Program-made: the position numbers and the translations under genes
In this document: in pieces, positions 23,496 through 31,788 of the stretch
How the letters are laid out: each line of letters starts with the position of its first letter
How positions within the stretch are numbered: position 1 is the stretch's first letter
Origin: Acidimicrobiales bacterium
Lineage (GTDB): Bacteria > Actinomycetota > Acidimicrobiia > Acidimicrobiales > Aldehydirespiratoraceae
Length of the DNA: 48,578 nt
Assembly (NCBI GenBank): GCA_029263215.1
Contig: JAJCXY010000060.1
Location: 1 to 48,578, forward strand
Direction of reading: 5' to 3'
Notes under the pieces: generated by a model
Database searches by the model: none
Seen by the model: the letters and a program-made list of their open reading frames with translations, nothing else
What the model was told of the DNA's origin: nothing

Positions 23496-24254
23496 TCAGA
23501 AGACCGTGTATCCGCCATCGACCACGAGTTCCTGACCCGTGTGGTAGGTCAGCGCAGGGTCGGCGAGGAAAGCGCCGATGTCTCGGAACTCGCTCGGCTC
23601 GGCCCAACGACGAACGGGAGTGCGGCGGACCGTAGCTTCTCGAAAGCGGTCGTTCTCGTAGCCGCCTGAGGCCAACTCGGTGATCGTCCAGCCCGGCAGA
23701 AGCGAGTTCACCCGTATCGCGTAGCGGGCCAGGCCCACCGCCAGCGACCGAACCAGGCCGTTGAGGGCAGTTTTGGATGTGCCGTAGGCATCGTTGCCGG
23801 CCGCGCCGTGGATGGCCGATGTGGACGACACGGCCACCAGGCTGCCACCCTCACCCTGATCGACCAGACGGCGGGCGGCTTCCCTCATGGTGAGGAATAC
23901 CCCGTCGAGGTTCACAGCCATCACCTCACGCCATTCGTCGAGTTCGAGTTGGAGGAAAGGCCTACTCACTCCGACGTGGCCCGCATTGGCGAACAGGCCA
24001 TCGATTCGACCGAACTCGGCGATGGTGCGATCCATCGTCTCGATCACCTCTGCTTCGCTGCTCACGTCGCAGACGAAAGCCTCGGCCCGCGCTCCGGATG
24101 CGACCAGCCGATCGACAGCCGCTTCGTTCTTCTCGGCGTTTCGACCCCACACCGCAACCGATCCACCGGCCGCCGCGATTCCTTCGGCCAGAGCGAGCCC
24201 GATGCCGCCATTTCCACCGGTGACCACGATCACTTTCCCATCCAGGTTCGACAC
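23496..24254 (-). CDS. Short-chain dehydrogenase/reductase (about 252 aa)
   Basis: A classical SDR with the cofactor loop T-G-G-N-G-G-I-G near residue 12, the N-A-G strand (L-F-A-N-A-G), an active-site Ser in V-A-V-S-S-T-S, and Y-G-T-S-K with Tyr and Lys four apart. The C-terminal V-D-G-G-Y is the usual ending. The GTG at 24254 is favoured because AGGTGA lies about eight bases upstream; GTG 24263 overlapping the upstream stop as GTGA is the alternative. It is the last gene of a minus-strand operon with the MBL-fold, CoA-transferase and DinB-like genes. The substrate is unknown. Confidence 0.82.
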   Translation of the reverse strand: MSNLDGKVIVVTGGNGGIGLALAEGIAAAGGSVAVWGRNAEKNEAAVDRLVASGARAEAFVCDVSSEAEVIETMDRTIAEFGRIDGLFANAGHVGVSRPFLQLELDEWREVMAVNLDGVFLTMREAARRLVDQGEGGSLVAVSSTSAIHGAAGNDAYGTSKTALNGLVRSLAVGLARYAIRVNSLLPGWTITELASGGYENDRFREATVRRTPVRRWAEPSEFRDIGAFLADPALTYHTGQELVVDGGYTVF

Positions 24255-24259
24255 CAGGC

Positions 24260-25036
24260 TCACCTCTCCAACATCTCGACGAGTTGTTCGTGCGACAGGC
24301 CGGCAAACGGCGACCTGTCCCGTGCGGCTCGTATGCCGTCGAGCTGCTGGTCGACGATGCCGGCGGTGGCCGGTAGATGGCCGCTGAGGATCGAGGTCGG
24401 GCCCAGTTGCGACAGGGCGTCGAGTTCCTCGGCGAGGAGCCGGCGGTCGATTTTGGTGACCCACGGCGTGTCGATCGAGGTCCACAGGGTCTGGGCGTCG
24501 AGCACGGCCGCGTCGTCGAGTTGATCGAGTGAGGTTGCCCCGTCGGGCAGGATCGCTCCGAAACAGTCGGAGCTGAAGAGGGCCTTCGACACCGGGTCGA
24601 AGAAGCCGATGGTTTCGGGAGCATCGAACAGGGGCGGGGTGATGGCGGTGATCACCCGATCGCCGAGATCGAGGGTGCCACCGGGTTGGATGAGCCGTAT
24701 CCGCTTGGGGTTCACGGGTGCGTGGGTCGACAGCTTGATCCACCCCGTATACGTGGTGACCACCGTGATCGCGGGATAGGCGGCAAGTAGATCGTGGACG
24801 CCACCGATGTGATCGGCGTCGGTGTGGGTGACCCACAACCAACGCAGCCGGTCGGGGTCGACCTGCTCTGCGATGGCTGCGCCCATCCGGCCCCGATCAG
24901 ATGTCGTGCCCGTGTCGATGATCATCTGCTGCTGAGCATCGAGCACGAAGCTGTTGATGGTGAGAACGCCGACCGCGGGAATTGTGTGGAAGGTCGAGAT
25001 GGCAGTGATGTCGGGGTGGACGGCGGTGATGATCAT
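24260..25036 (-). CDS. Metallo-beta-lactamase-fold protein of the flavodiiron (ODP) type (258 aa)
   Basis: The metal-binding motif is H71-T-D73-A-D75-H76. Later ligands are the Asp in F-S-S-D-C-F-G and the His in L-S-G-H-L. The S-D-C-F-G pattern is that of the oxygen- or NO-reducing domain of flavodiiron proteins rather than of hydrolases. This chain stops after the MBL domain, without a flavodoxin domain, so electrons would come from another protein. The ATG at 25036 is preceded by AAAGGA. It lies between the CoA-transferase and the SDR in one operon. A hydrolase role is still possible. Confidence 0.78.
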   Translation of the reverse strand: MIITAVHPDITAISTFHTIPAVGVLTINSFVLDAQQQMIIDTGTTSDRGRMGAAIAEQVDPDRLRWLWVTHTDADHIGGVHDLLAAYPAITVVTTYTGWIKLSTHAPVNPKRIRLIQPGGTLDLGDRVITAITPPLFDAPETIGFFDPVSKALFSSDCFGAILPDGATSLDQLDDAAVLDAQTLWTSIDTPWVTKIDRRLLAEELDALSQLGPTSILSGHLPATAGIVDQQLDGIRAARDRSPFAGLSHEQLVEMLER

Positions 25037-25066
25037 GGGTGAGTCCTTTCGTGGACTTCTGCGAGT

Positions 25067-27508
25067 TCAGATCAGTACGTCGGCCTCTGCCAACAAGGTG
25101 ATTTCGTCATCGGTGAATCCGAGCAGGCCGCTCAGCACACGTTCGTTGTGTTCGCCGATGGTCGGACCCGCAGAGTGCGCCCTCCAGGGGGTGCCGGAGA
25201 AGAGGGTGACCGGACCGTCGTATTGGCCTCCCTTTATGACGCTGTGCGAAAGGGAGGTGAAGAAGCAGCGTTCCACGAGTTGGGAATCGCGGATGAGGTC
25301 CTTGGCTCTCAAGGAGGGATACGCCGGAACTCCCGATGCCAGAAGAATGTCGGCTGCCTCGAAGACGTCGACGCCGGCCGCCCACTGTGTGAACCGAGCC
25401 TCGATCTCATCGCGGCGCAGGAGGCGGGCATCCGCATCGAGTTGGTCGTACTCGGAGGATGCCAGTTCGGGCACCACCGATCGAACACCGGCCCAGTGGT
25501 GGTCGGTCTGGGCCGACACCACGAGGAATCGTTCCGATCCCTCCCCTCGAAAGACCCCGCTCGGCGACCCCAACTCGGCGCGGTCGCCCGGCCTGACCAA
25601 GAGGTGGCCGTTCACACCGTGATCGAGCACCATCGGCGCGAGGTAGTGCACACCGGTTTCATTCTGGGACAGGTCGATGTATTGGCCTTGCCCGGTGCGA
25701 GCCTGATGGCGGAGCGAGGCGATCAGGGCACACAGGGCATATCGGGGCGACACGAAGTCGGTGTAGGCGCCCCATGGTGCGATAGGCGCTCGGTCGGGCC
25801 AGCCGGTGATGTCGACGAACCCCGCGAGGGCCGCCCCTTGGAGCCCGAATCCGGTGAGAGTCGCTTCGGGCCCGGTCTGACCCCTCATCGACGTCGAGAC
25901 CATCACCGCACGCGGATTGAGGCGCTTCACCTGTTGCCATCCGAATCCGTTGCGCTGGGCCATGCCGGGACGGAAGTTCTCCACCACCACGTCGGCCCAT
26001 TCGATGAGGCGCTCGATGACCTGCTTCGATTCGGGAACCGAGAAGTTGCAGGCCAGCCCCAGCTTCGACTGGTTGGCGTTGGCCGCGGGCAGCCCGGCGT
26101 CGGCGCCGAAGCCGCCCCCGTGAAAGGGCGGGAGCCGGCGCATCGTGTCGAGGCGGGCGGCCGACTCGGCGTGCACCACAGTTGCGCCATGATTGGCCAG
26201 TTCCCGGGTGATCAGCGGGCCTGCCGCCATCCATGTGAGATCGGCGACCTTGAGGCCTTCGAAGATCGGCCCGCGGGGAGCCGCGGTGACGGGGGGATAC
26301 TGACGCGGTGGCAGGTGGTCGAGCAGGGCCTGGTCGGCACCGAGGCGTGGCGCGGGCCGGTCGTAGGAGATTGGGGTGTGCTCGAGTATCGCGAATGGGC
26401 CGGGGTGAGAGACCCCATCGACGTCGACCCAGAACTCACGTGCCACCAGCTGGGGGTCCGACAGAAGATCGGCGGCGTTGTTGCATGGTGCGATCAGGAG
26501 CTTGTCGCTCACCGAGCGGGCATGGATCTCCGCCTTGGTCTTGGTTTTGATGAAGTCGAGGATCCCGTTCATGGCCCTCGCCCCGTCTTGCACCGCCAGT
26601 TCTCCAGACTTCATGTCGTCGATCCACGACTCCCACTGGCGCCCGCACAGGTCGGAGTCGAGAGCACCCTCCTCCTCCACCCAACGGACGGTGGCTGCGA
26701 AGGCTGCGTTGCCTTGGAGTCCCAGTCCGAAGATCATCACCACGTGGCCGTCGGCGCACGGTTCCACCACGGGATTGCGGATACCGGGAGCGATGTCGCG
26801 GCCTCGTTCGGTGGGCGCCGAGGCTCTGTCGTCGCCGGTGAAACCCGGGTTGCGGTCGATGGTGGCGTAGCTGCTCGTCCAGAGGAGGGTGCCCACCACC
26901 GCCGCCTGCATCGACGAGTCGAGGTGCTGGCCGAGACCGGAGCGGTCGCGCTCGTGAAGGGCGGCAATCGCGTCGGCCGCCGCACTCACCGCTCCATGGT
27001 TGGCCGCCTCCGGGAAGCCGATCGGGATCGGGGGGCGATCCTTGTCACCCTGATGATTGAGCAAGCCACCGGCGGCGGCGAGCGTGATGTCGGAGGCCGG
27101 GGCACCGGCGCGCGGACCGGTGCGGCCGAATGGCGTTATCGAGACGTGGACCAGCGAAGGGTTGCGGCGCGCTATCGCATCGGCCTCGAGGCCGTAGCGT
27201 TCGATCTCGACCGGCCCGAACGACTCCACCAGCACATCCGCGGTGTCGATCAGATCAGCGAGCCGACCGCGGTCGGCTGGGTCTTCGATGTCGAGCACCA
27301 CACTGTGCTTGCCGAGTCCCCATGCCCGCCAGTGGAGAGATTCTCCGGTTTTGTTGTCGTAGGGCCCGCGATGGCGGGCCTCACAGCCGCCGGGCGGTTC
27401 GACCTTGATCACCTCGGCACCGAGGTCGGCCAAGCACCGACCCGTGGCCTCGGCCAGTCCCGACGCCAGGTCGACCACCCGAATGTCGGACAAGAGGCCA
27501 GTCGCCAT
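25067..27508 (-). CDS. Tandem-domain class III CoA-transferase, CaiB/BaiF (formyl-CoA transferase) family (813 aa)
   Basis: Two complete CaiB-like domains lie in one chain, the first about residues 1-390 and the second about 400-813. Each starts with a Rossmann-like strand (V-V-D-L-A-S / V-A-D-L-T-W) and contains the A-D-V-L/V-V-E-S/N-F segment followed by G-x-x-G and T-G-x-G-Q-like motifs. Family members move CoA between carboxylic acids through an aspartyl-anhydride intermediate. In the second domain an Asp is present in the T-D-F-V-S-P segment. The equivalent place in the first domain reads F-P-E-A-A-N-H-G and appears to lack it, so only one domain may be catalytic. The ATG at 27508 is chosen because the domain begins right after it; the DinB-like gene ends five bases upstream. 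Confidence 0.85.
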   Translation of the reverse strand: MATGLLSDIRVVDLASGLAEATGRCLADLGAEVIKVEPPGGCEARHRGPYDNKTGESLHWRAWGLGKHSVVLDIEDPADRGRLADLIDTADVLVESFGPVEIERYGLEADAIARRNPSLVHVSITPFGRTGPRAGAPASDITLAAAGGLLNHQGDKDRPPIPIGFPEAANHGAVSAAADAIAALHERDRSGLGQHLDSSMQAAVVGTLLWTSSYATIDRNPGFTGDDRASAPTERGRDIAPGIRNPVVEPCADGHVVMIFGLGLQGNAAFAATVRWVEEEGALDSDLCGRQWESWIDDMKSGELAVQDGARAMNGILDFIKTKTKAEIHARSVSDKLLIAPCNNAADLLSDPQLVAREFWVDVDGVSHPGPFAILEHTPISYDRPAPRLGADQALLDHLPPRQYPPVTAAPRGPIFEGLKVADLTWMAAGPLITRELANHGATVVHAESAARLDTMRRLPPFHGGGFGADAGLPAANANQSKLGLACNFSVPESKQVIERLIEWADVVVENFRPGMAQRNGFGWQQVKRLNPRAVMVSTSMRGQTGPEATLTGFGLQGAALAGFVDITGWPDRAPIAPWGAYTDFVSPRYALCALIASLRHQARTGQGQYIDLSQNETGVHYLAPMVLDHGVNGHLLVRPGDRAELGSPSGVFRGEGSERFLVVSAQTDHHWAGVRSVVPELASSEYDQLDADARLLRRDEIEARFTQWAAGVDVFEAADILLASGVPAYPSLRAKDLIRDSQLVERCFFTSLSHSVIKGGQYDGPVTLFSGTPWRAHSAGPTIGEHNERVLSGLLGFTDDEITLLAEADVLI

Positions 27509-27512
27509 GGGC

Positions 27513-28136
27513 TCAGCTCCGGCGCTGGAGCTCGGCAAGCCCATCCCCCGACAAGTGATCGTCGAGTGCTCGCCGTCCGCAGCCGGCGAGAATCATCGCG
27601 GCTGCCGGTCCCGTGACTTCGGGGCCGGTGCCGTAGTGCCAGTCGATGTCGGTGGCGATCAGTCGTAGTCCTTCGACCCGGGCTCCGCCCCCGATGGGCT
27701 TCCCGGTGCCCACGAGTCCGTCGGCCATCCACCGGAGACGACCGGGATCAGATGGCACCGGGCGGCCGAGCGGGACCGCGATGTCGTGATGATGCACAAA
27801 GACATCGATGGCCTGGTCGACCTGCTTGACCGATGGCGGGACCTTCGCGGAATGGGCGACGCCACCCCAGACCGCGACGATTTCGGAGGTGGGCCGTGAG
27901 CGCTCCGCCGCCACCTGAGTCACCATGAAGCGGTCGAAGTTGCCTCGTGCCTTCACCAGCCCCAGCAGGGCTGCCGGAACGCTCATGGTGGCACCGAGAT
28001 GGGCATGGGTCGCAACTTCTCGAACCGTCCAACCGTCACACAGCGAAGCCACCTCCCAGTCGGCCTCGGTCAGGTCAGCCAGCATCGCGTGGAAGGCTGC
28101 CCTTTCTGCGATCAGTGCCGCCTTCTCATCGATCAT
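27513..28136 (-). CDS. DinB/MDMPI-like maleylpyruvate isomerase family protein (207 aa)
   Basis: Of the actinobacterial TIGR03083/MDMPI-N four-helix type. The N-terminus has E-R-A-A-F-x-x-x-L-A-D-L-T, then W-E-V-A-S-L-C-D-G-W-T-V-R-E-V-A-T-H, which contains the W-x(4)-C-x-G-W-x-V-x-x-x-x-x-H signature including the first metal-binding His. Later, V-H-H-H-D-I-A provides the other His ligands. Members use mycothiol or bacillithiol as cofactor or act as metal-dependent thiol transferases. The ATG at 28136 fits the domain start; a longer frame to 28193 exists. It is the first gene of the operon with CoA-transferase, MBL and SDR. Confidence 0.72.
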   Translation of the reverse strand: MIDEKAALIAERAAFHAMLADLTEADWEVASLCDGWTVREVATHAHLGATMSVPAALLGLVKARGNFDRFMVTQVAAERSRPTSEIVAVWGGVAHSAKVPPSVKQVDQAIDVFVHHHDIAVPLGRPVPSDPGRLRWMADGLVGTGKPIGGGARVEGLRLIATDIDWHYGTGPEVTGPAAAMILAGCGRRALDDHLSGDGLAELQRRS

Positions 28137-28215
28137 CGGTGGCTGCTCCTCGGCATCGACCTGGATGATTGCGTCGGAACCCGGCGAACGCAACCTGGCG
28201 AACTAGCGTCGGACG

Positions 28216-29454
28216 ATGACCGAGGAAGGAAGCGTCGCGCCAGCACGGTTCGAGTCGCTTCGCATCCCCGAATTCAAGCGCCTTTGGTGGGGCGGAGTAT
28301 TCGTCTTTCTCGCGATGCAGACGCAGCAGATCGCGCGCAGTTGGCTGGCCTTCGAACTGACCGGTACCAACACGGCCCTTGGTGGCGTGCTGATCGGCTT
28401 CGGCATCGCCGGCCTCATCGCCATTCCGGTGGGAGGGGTGCTGGCCGACCGGTTCAACAAGCGCACCATCCTCATTGTCACCCAGCTCGTGAATACTGTC
28501 ACCGCGTTCACGCTGGCGATCGCCATCGAGACCGGTGTCATCGCGTACTGGATGCTCGTGGCGGCATCTGTGGTGGGTGGCTCGAGCATCTCGATCCTCG
28601 CTCCGGCCCGGATCGCGATGACCGCCGACCTCGTCGACCGCGACCTTCTCACCAACGCGATCATCCTCGGCACGATGAGCACCCAGGCCAGCCGGGTGGT
28701 TGGTCCGGCCGTGGCCGGGGTGATGATCGGAATCAGCGCCGTGGGGGTGGACGGCGTGTACTACCTATCGGCTGCGCTCTCTGCAGTTTCGGTGGCGCTC
28801 ACTCTCACCCTTCCGCTCGGAGCGCCCAGCCGGGCACCCACTCGTTCTCCCATCAACGATCTTCGCGACGGGCTCAGCTACGTCCGAGCCAGACCCGAGC
28901 TTGTTCGCCTCCTCACCATGTCGCTACTGGTGATCGTGTTCGGATTCGGCCACGTGGTCTTCCTGCCCGCCGTGGTGTCCGACCTCTTCGACCGGGGGCC
29001 GGTGTTTCTCGGCTACCTCACCGCGGCGGCGGCAATCGGCGCGGTCATCACCGCCGTGGCGCTCGCCAACACCGACCGGAGACGTCTCACTCTCCTGCAG
29101 GGTAGGGCCGGGGTGGCGATCGGTGTCTTCGTGATCCTCTTCGCGGTCATGCCCAACTTCTGGGCCGCCTTGATCGTGATGTTCGGCCTGGGCGCCTCGA
29201 TGTCGGCCTTCCAGTCGCTCAACGGCTCGCTGGTGCTCTCGATCGCCGATATGGAGTACCACGGTCGGGTCCAGTCGTTGATCATGTTCAGCTACAGCGC
29301 CTTCGGGCTCGCGGCCCTCCCTTTCGGCATCATCGCTGACGAAGCGGGCCTTCGTGAGACGATGGTCGGGATGGGTATGGCGGTGCTCGCCGCCAGCCTG
29401 CTCGGAGCCATCTGGCGACAACGCATCGTCCAAACCAAAATCCCAGCACTGTGA
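28216..29454 (+). CDS. Major facilitator superfamily transporter (412 aa)
   Basis: About twelve hydrophobic helices. Between helices two and three is G-G-V-L-A-D-R-F-N-K-R, the MFS loop motif G-x-x-x-D-R-x-x-x-R/K, with a weaker copy in the second half. The start region F-x-x-L-R-I-P-E-F-K-R-L-W-W-G is typical of the DHA3/EntS-type branch (enterobactin or drug exporters). It diverges from the DinB-like operon and is followed ten bases later by a SnoaL-like gene, with a TauE/SafE-type gene overlapping that. The substrate is unknown. Confidence 0.83.
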   Translation: MTEEGSVAPARFESLRIPEFKRLWWGGVFVFLAMQTQQIARSWLAFELTGTNTALGGVLIGFGIAGLIAIPVGGVLADRFNKRTILIVTQLVNTVTAFTLAIAIETGVIAYWMLVAASVVGGSSISILAPARIAMTADLVDRDLLTNAIILGTMSTQASRVVGPAVAGVMIGISAVGVDGVYYLSAALSAVSVALTLTLPLGAPSRAPTRSPINDLRDGLSYVRARPELVRLLTMSLLVIVFGFGHVVFLPAVVSDLFDRGPVFLGYLTAAAAIGAVITAVALANTDRRRLTLLQGRAGVAIGVFVILFAVMPNFWAALIVMFGLGASMSAFQSLNGSLVLSIADMEYHGRVQSLIMFSYSAFGLAALPFGIIADEAGLRETMVGMGMAVLAASLLGAIWRQRIVQTKIPAL

Positions 29455-29464
29455 CAGGAGCGCC

Positions 29465-29836
29465 GTGACCAACCACGCCGACAACCCCATCGTCCGACTC
29501 TGGAACGCCGCCTGGCTCGTTCGCGACCCCGACACACTGGCCACCCTTGTGGCCGACCCCTACGTACGCCATGGCCGCGAGGGCACCACCCGTATGTCTC
29601 CAACCGAGTTCGCCGACCAGGTGGTGAAGGCCCTGAGCCACCTGAAGGGCACCGAATTGTTGGTCGACGATCTGGCCACGGTTGGCGACATGGTTTACGG
29701 ACGGGTACGGATGAGAGGCATCGATCTCGACACCGGTAGCCCGATGACGATCAGCTGGCTGGGCCACTTCCGCATCGAAAGCGGAGTGGTCGCCGAGTCT
29801 TGGATGTTGCACCAGACCGACCTCGACTGGGAATGA
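29465..29836 (+). CDS. SnoaL-like NTF2-fold protein (123 aa)
   Basis: A small alpha+beta protein. The helix V-R-L-W-N-A-A-W-L-V-R-D-P opens the NTF2-like fold, followed by D-P-Y-V-R-H-G-R-E-G, and later strands include F-R-I-E-S-G-V-V-A-E-S-W-x-x-x-D, a very common SnoaL/polyketide-cyclase-like ending. Such proteins isomerise or hydrate small ring substrates, or only bind them. The GTG at 29465 lies ten bases after the MFS stop; the ATGA overlap with the next gene indicates translational coupling. Confidence 0.72.
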   Translation: MTNHADNPIVRLWNAAWLVRDPDTLATLVADPYVRHGREGTTRMSPTEFADQVVKALSHLKGTELLVDDLATVGDMVYGRVRMRGIDLDTGSPMTISWLGHFRIESGVVAESWMLHQTDLDWE

Positions 29837-30573
29837 GCGACACCGACCTCGTTCTAGTTGTCGTCGCTTCACTGGCCGGGTCCTTCGTCAAGAGCGTGAC
29901 GGGGATGGGTTACCCCCTCGTGGCCATACCGTTCCTGAGCCACTTCATCGGGGTCGAGACGGCAGTGGTCGTGGTGGCACTGCCGAACGTGGCGGCCAAC
30001 GCGGTACTCAACGTGCACGTGCGAGAAGCTCGCCACGAGACGCGCGATCTGACGAGTCTTGCCATCGGCACGGTGGTGGGCGCCGCGGTGGGCACGGCTT
30101 TGCTCGTGTCGATCCCCGAGTGGCCTCTGCTCCTGGTCCTTGCCGCCACGATCGTGGTGTTCGTGGTGCACTATCTACGCCGTCCCGAACTGCGGCTGCA
30201 ACCGGCCACCACTAGGCGGTGGGCGCCACTGGCCGGTGCAACGACAGGACTGATGCAGGGAGCTGTCGGGATCCCCGGACCGATCGTGGCCATGTGGTTC
30301 CACGGCTATCGCCTCGGCAAGGATGCCTACGTCTTTTCGGTGACCCTGCTCTTCTTGCTGGCGGGGGTCGCCCAGATTCTCGTTCTGGCCGCGGGCGACG
30401 AGCTCGATCGGGACCGGCTCCGCGCCGCGGCTCTCGCACTGGTCGCGACCATGGTCGTGATCCCGTTCGGTACGAGCCTGCGGGCCCGTCTCGAGGGTCG
30501 CACCTTCGAACACATCGTGCTCGTTCTCCTCATGGTTTCCGCCGTATCCCTCCTCGTGAGGGCGGCCACTTGA
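29833..30573 (+). CDS. TauE/SafE-family anion transporter (246 aa)
   Basis: About eight hydrophobic helices in the TauE/SafE pattern. The first half has G-S-F-V-K-S-V-T-G-M-G-Y-P-L (the G-x-G-G/x-P loop), and the second half repeats it with G-A-T-T-G-L-M-Q-G-A-V-G-I-P-G-P, as in this two-repeat family. Members export or import sulfonates, sulfite and other organic anions. Its ATG overlaps the previous stop (ATGA). It is the last of three plus-strand genes (MFS, SnoaL-like, this one). Confidence 0.8.
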   Translation: MSDTDLVLVVVASLAGSFVKSVTGMGYPLVAIPFLSHFIGVETAVVVVALPNVAANAVLNVHVREARHETRDLTSLAIGTVVGAAVGTALLVSIPEWPLLLVLAATIVVFVVHYLRRPELRLQPATTRRWAPLAGATTGLMQGAVGIPGPIVAMWFHGYRLGKDAYVFSVTLLFLLAGVAQILVLAAGDELDRDRLRAAALALVATMVVIPFGTSLRARLEGRTFEHIVLVLLMVSAVSLLVRAAT

Positions 30574-30628
30574 GCCGGTCCGACCACTGAGCCACGGGTC
30601 GTAGGACCAGCTGGGCTAGAACTGGGTC

Positions 30629-31660
30629 GTGAAGCTGCCACATCGAATCGGCCGGGGCCGTCCCTTACCAGCTGATCCTTGGTACCGCGTCCGCGTCGGC
30701 CTCGGCGTGCTGGCGCTGGTGATGGCAGTGGGCGTGATCGGTTACCGCTTGCTCGGCTTGGGCCTGTTCGATGCCTTTTACCAGACGGCCATCACGGTGA
30801 CGACGGTGGGATTCGGGGAGGTCGGTCCCGCCGACAAAATCGATCAGTCGTATCGCGCCTTCACACTACTGCTCGTGTTTTTCGGCGTGAGCGGGGCTCT
30901 CTACACACTCGGTGTGATGGTCGAGGCTTTCGTAGAGGGTTCGATCAACCATGGTTTCCAGCTTCGGAAGGAACAACGAATGATCGATCACATGAGCGGT
31001 CACATGATCATCACCGGCGCAGGCCGGGTGGGGCGAGCGATCAGTCACTACGCGGCTCGCCACGGTGCCGAGGTGGTCATCATCGACCGTGACGAGGATC
31101 TCGATGTGGATCATCTGGTCGTCACCGGCGAAGCAACCGACGACGACACCCTGCGACGAGCCGGGATAGAGCGGGCCGGCACGCTGATCGCAGCCCTCGA
31201 CTCCGATTCCGACAATGTGTATGTCACCTTGTCGGCGCGCGCCATCAATCCGAGCCTGTTCATCGTGGCTCGCACGAACCGACAGTCGAACGAGTCGAAG
31301 TTCTTTCAGGCCGGGGCCGACCGGGTGGTCAATCCTCACGAGATCGGTGGCTCCCGTATGGGCGCCTTGGCGATGCATCCCACGGTGGCGGAGTTCCTCG
31401 ACGAGATCCTTCACGACGAGTCGCACCTCGTACGCGTCGGCGAGGTTGCCATCCCGGGTGGAGCGGGTGTGCTCGGGAAGTCGGTGGGTGAGGTGATGTC
31501 GGGCATGACCAACCCGCCCCTGGTTCTGGCCATCCGACACCACGATCGCGGCTATGAGCCAGATCCCGACCCCGGCACCGTTTTTGCCGACGGCGACGTA
31601 TTGGTCGTCCTGGGTGGCGCCGACAAGATCGAAAGGTTCCGCGGAGCCATCGAAAGCTAG
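30629..31660 (+). CDS. Two-TM potassium channel with RCK (TrkA-N/TrkA-C) domains (343 aa)
   Basis: Two transmembrane helices flank a pore loop with the selectivity filter T-V-G-F-G (residues 59-63), the potassium-channel filter with Phe in place of Tyr. After the second helix comes a linker and an RCK/TrkA-N domain starting M-I-I-T-G-A-G-R-V-G-R, with the acidic end of the second strand in V-V-I-I-D-R-D, then a TrkA-C domain with V-V-L-G-G near the end. The build is that of MthK/GsuK-like gated channels, which sense a nucleotide or divalent cation. The GTG at 30629 has a TAGAACT hexamer ten bases upstream, so the mRNA may be leaderless. Confidence 0.86.
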   Translation: MKLPHRIGRGRPLPADPWYRVRVGLGVLALVMAVGVIGYRLLGLGLFDAFYQTAITVTTVGFGEVGPADKIDQSYRAFTLLLVFFGVSGALYTLGVMVEAFVEGSINHGFQLRKEQRMIDHMSGHMIITGAGRVGRAISHYAARHGAEVVIIDRDEDLDVDHLVVTGEATDDDTLRRAGIERAGTLIAALDSDSDNVYVTLSARAINPSLFIVARTNRQSNESKFFQAGADRVVNPHEIGGSRMGALAMHPTVAEFLDEILHDESHLVRVGEVAIPGGAGVLGKSVGEVMSGMTNPPLVLAIRHHDRGYEPDPDPGTVFADGDVLVVLGGADKIERFRGAIES

Positions 31661-31712
31661 CCATGGTCACGCTCCGTGGCGGCTACTGAGGACGGCCCTC
31701 CAACCCGCGCGG

Positions 31713-31731
31713 GGTTTAGGAAAGGTTTAGG
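31713..31731 (+). promoter_or_regulatory. OmpR/PhoB-type direct repeat upstream of the cupredoxin gene
   Basis: GGTTTAGG occurs at 31713-31720 and again at 31724-31731, starts 11 bases apart, one helical turn. That is the arrangement used by OmpR-family response regulators, which bind as head-to-tail dimers. The repeat ends 57 bases before the ATG at 31789. A GGACCTTGGTCC palindrome follows at 31741-31752. The regulator is unknown. Confidence 0.4.
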
Positions 31732-31788
31732 TGGATGCGGGGACCTTGGTCCCTGAACCGCCTCTGCGGGTGGGCGCATCATCGATCC

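Noticed and set aside
25148..27616. An 822-residue plus-strand ORF opposite the CoA-transferase gene
   Set aside because: It is an antisense shadow of a gene with clear domain structure; high GC content keeps such frames open. Its composition (many Arg, Gly, Val, Asp) has no domain pattern.
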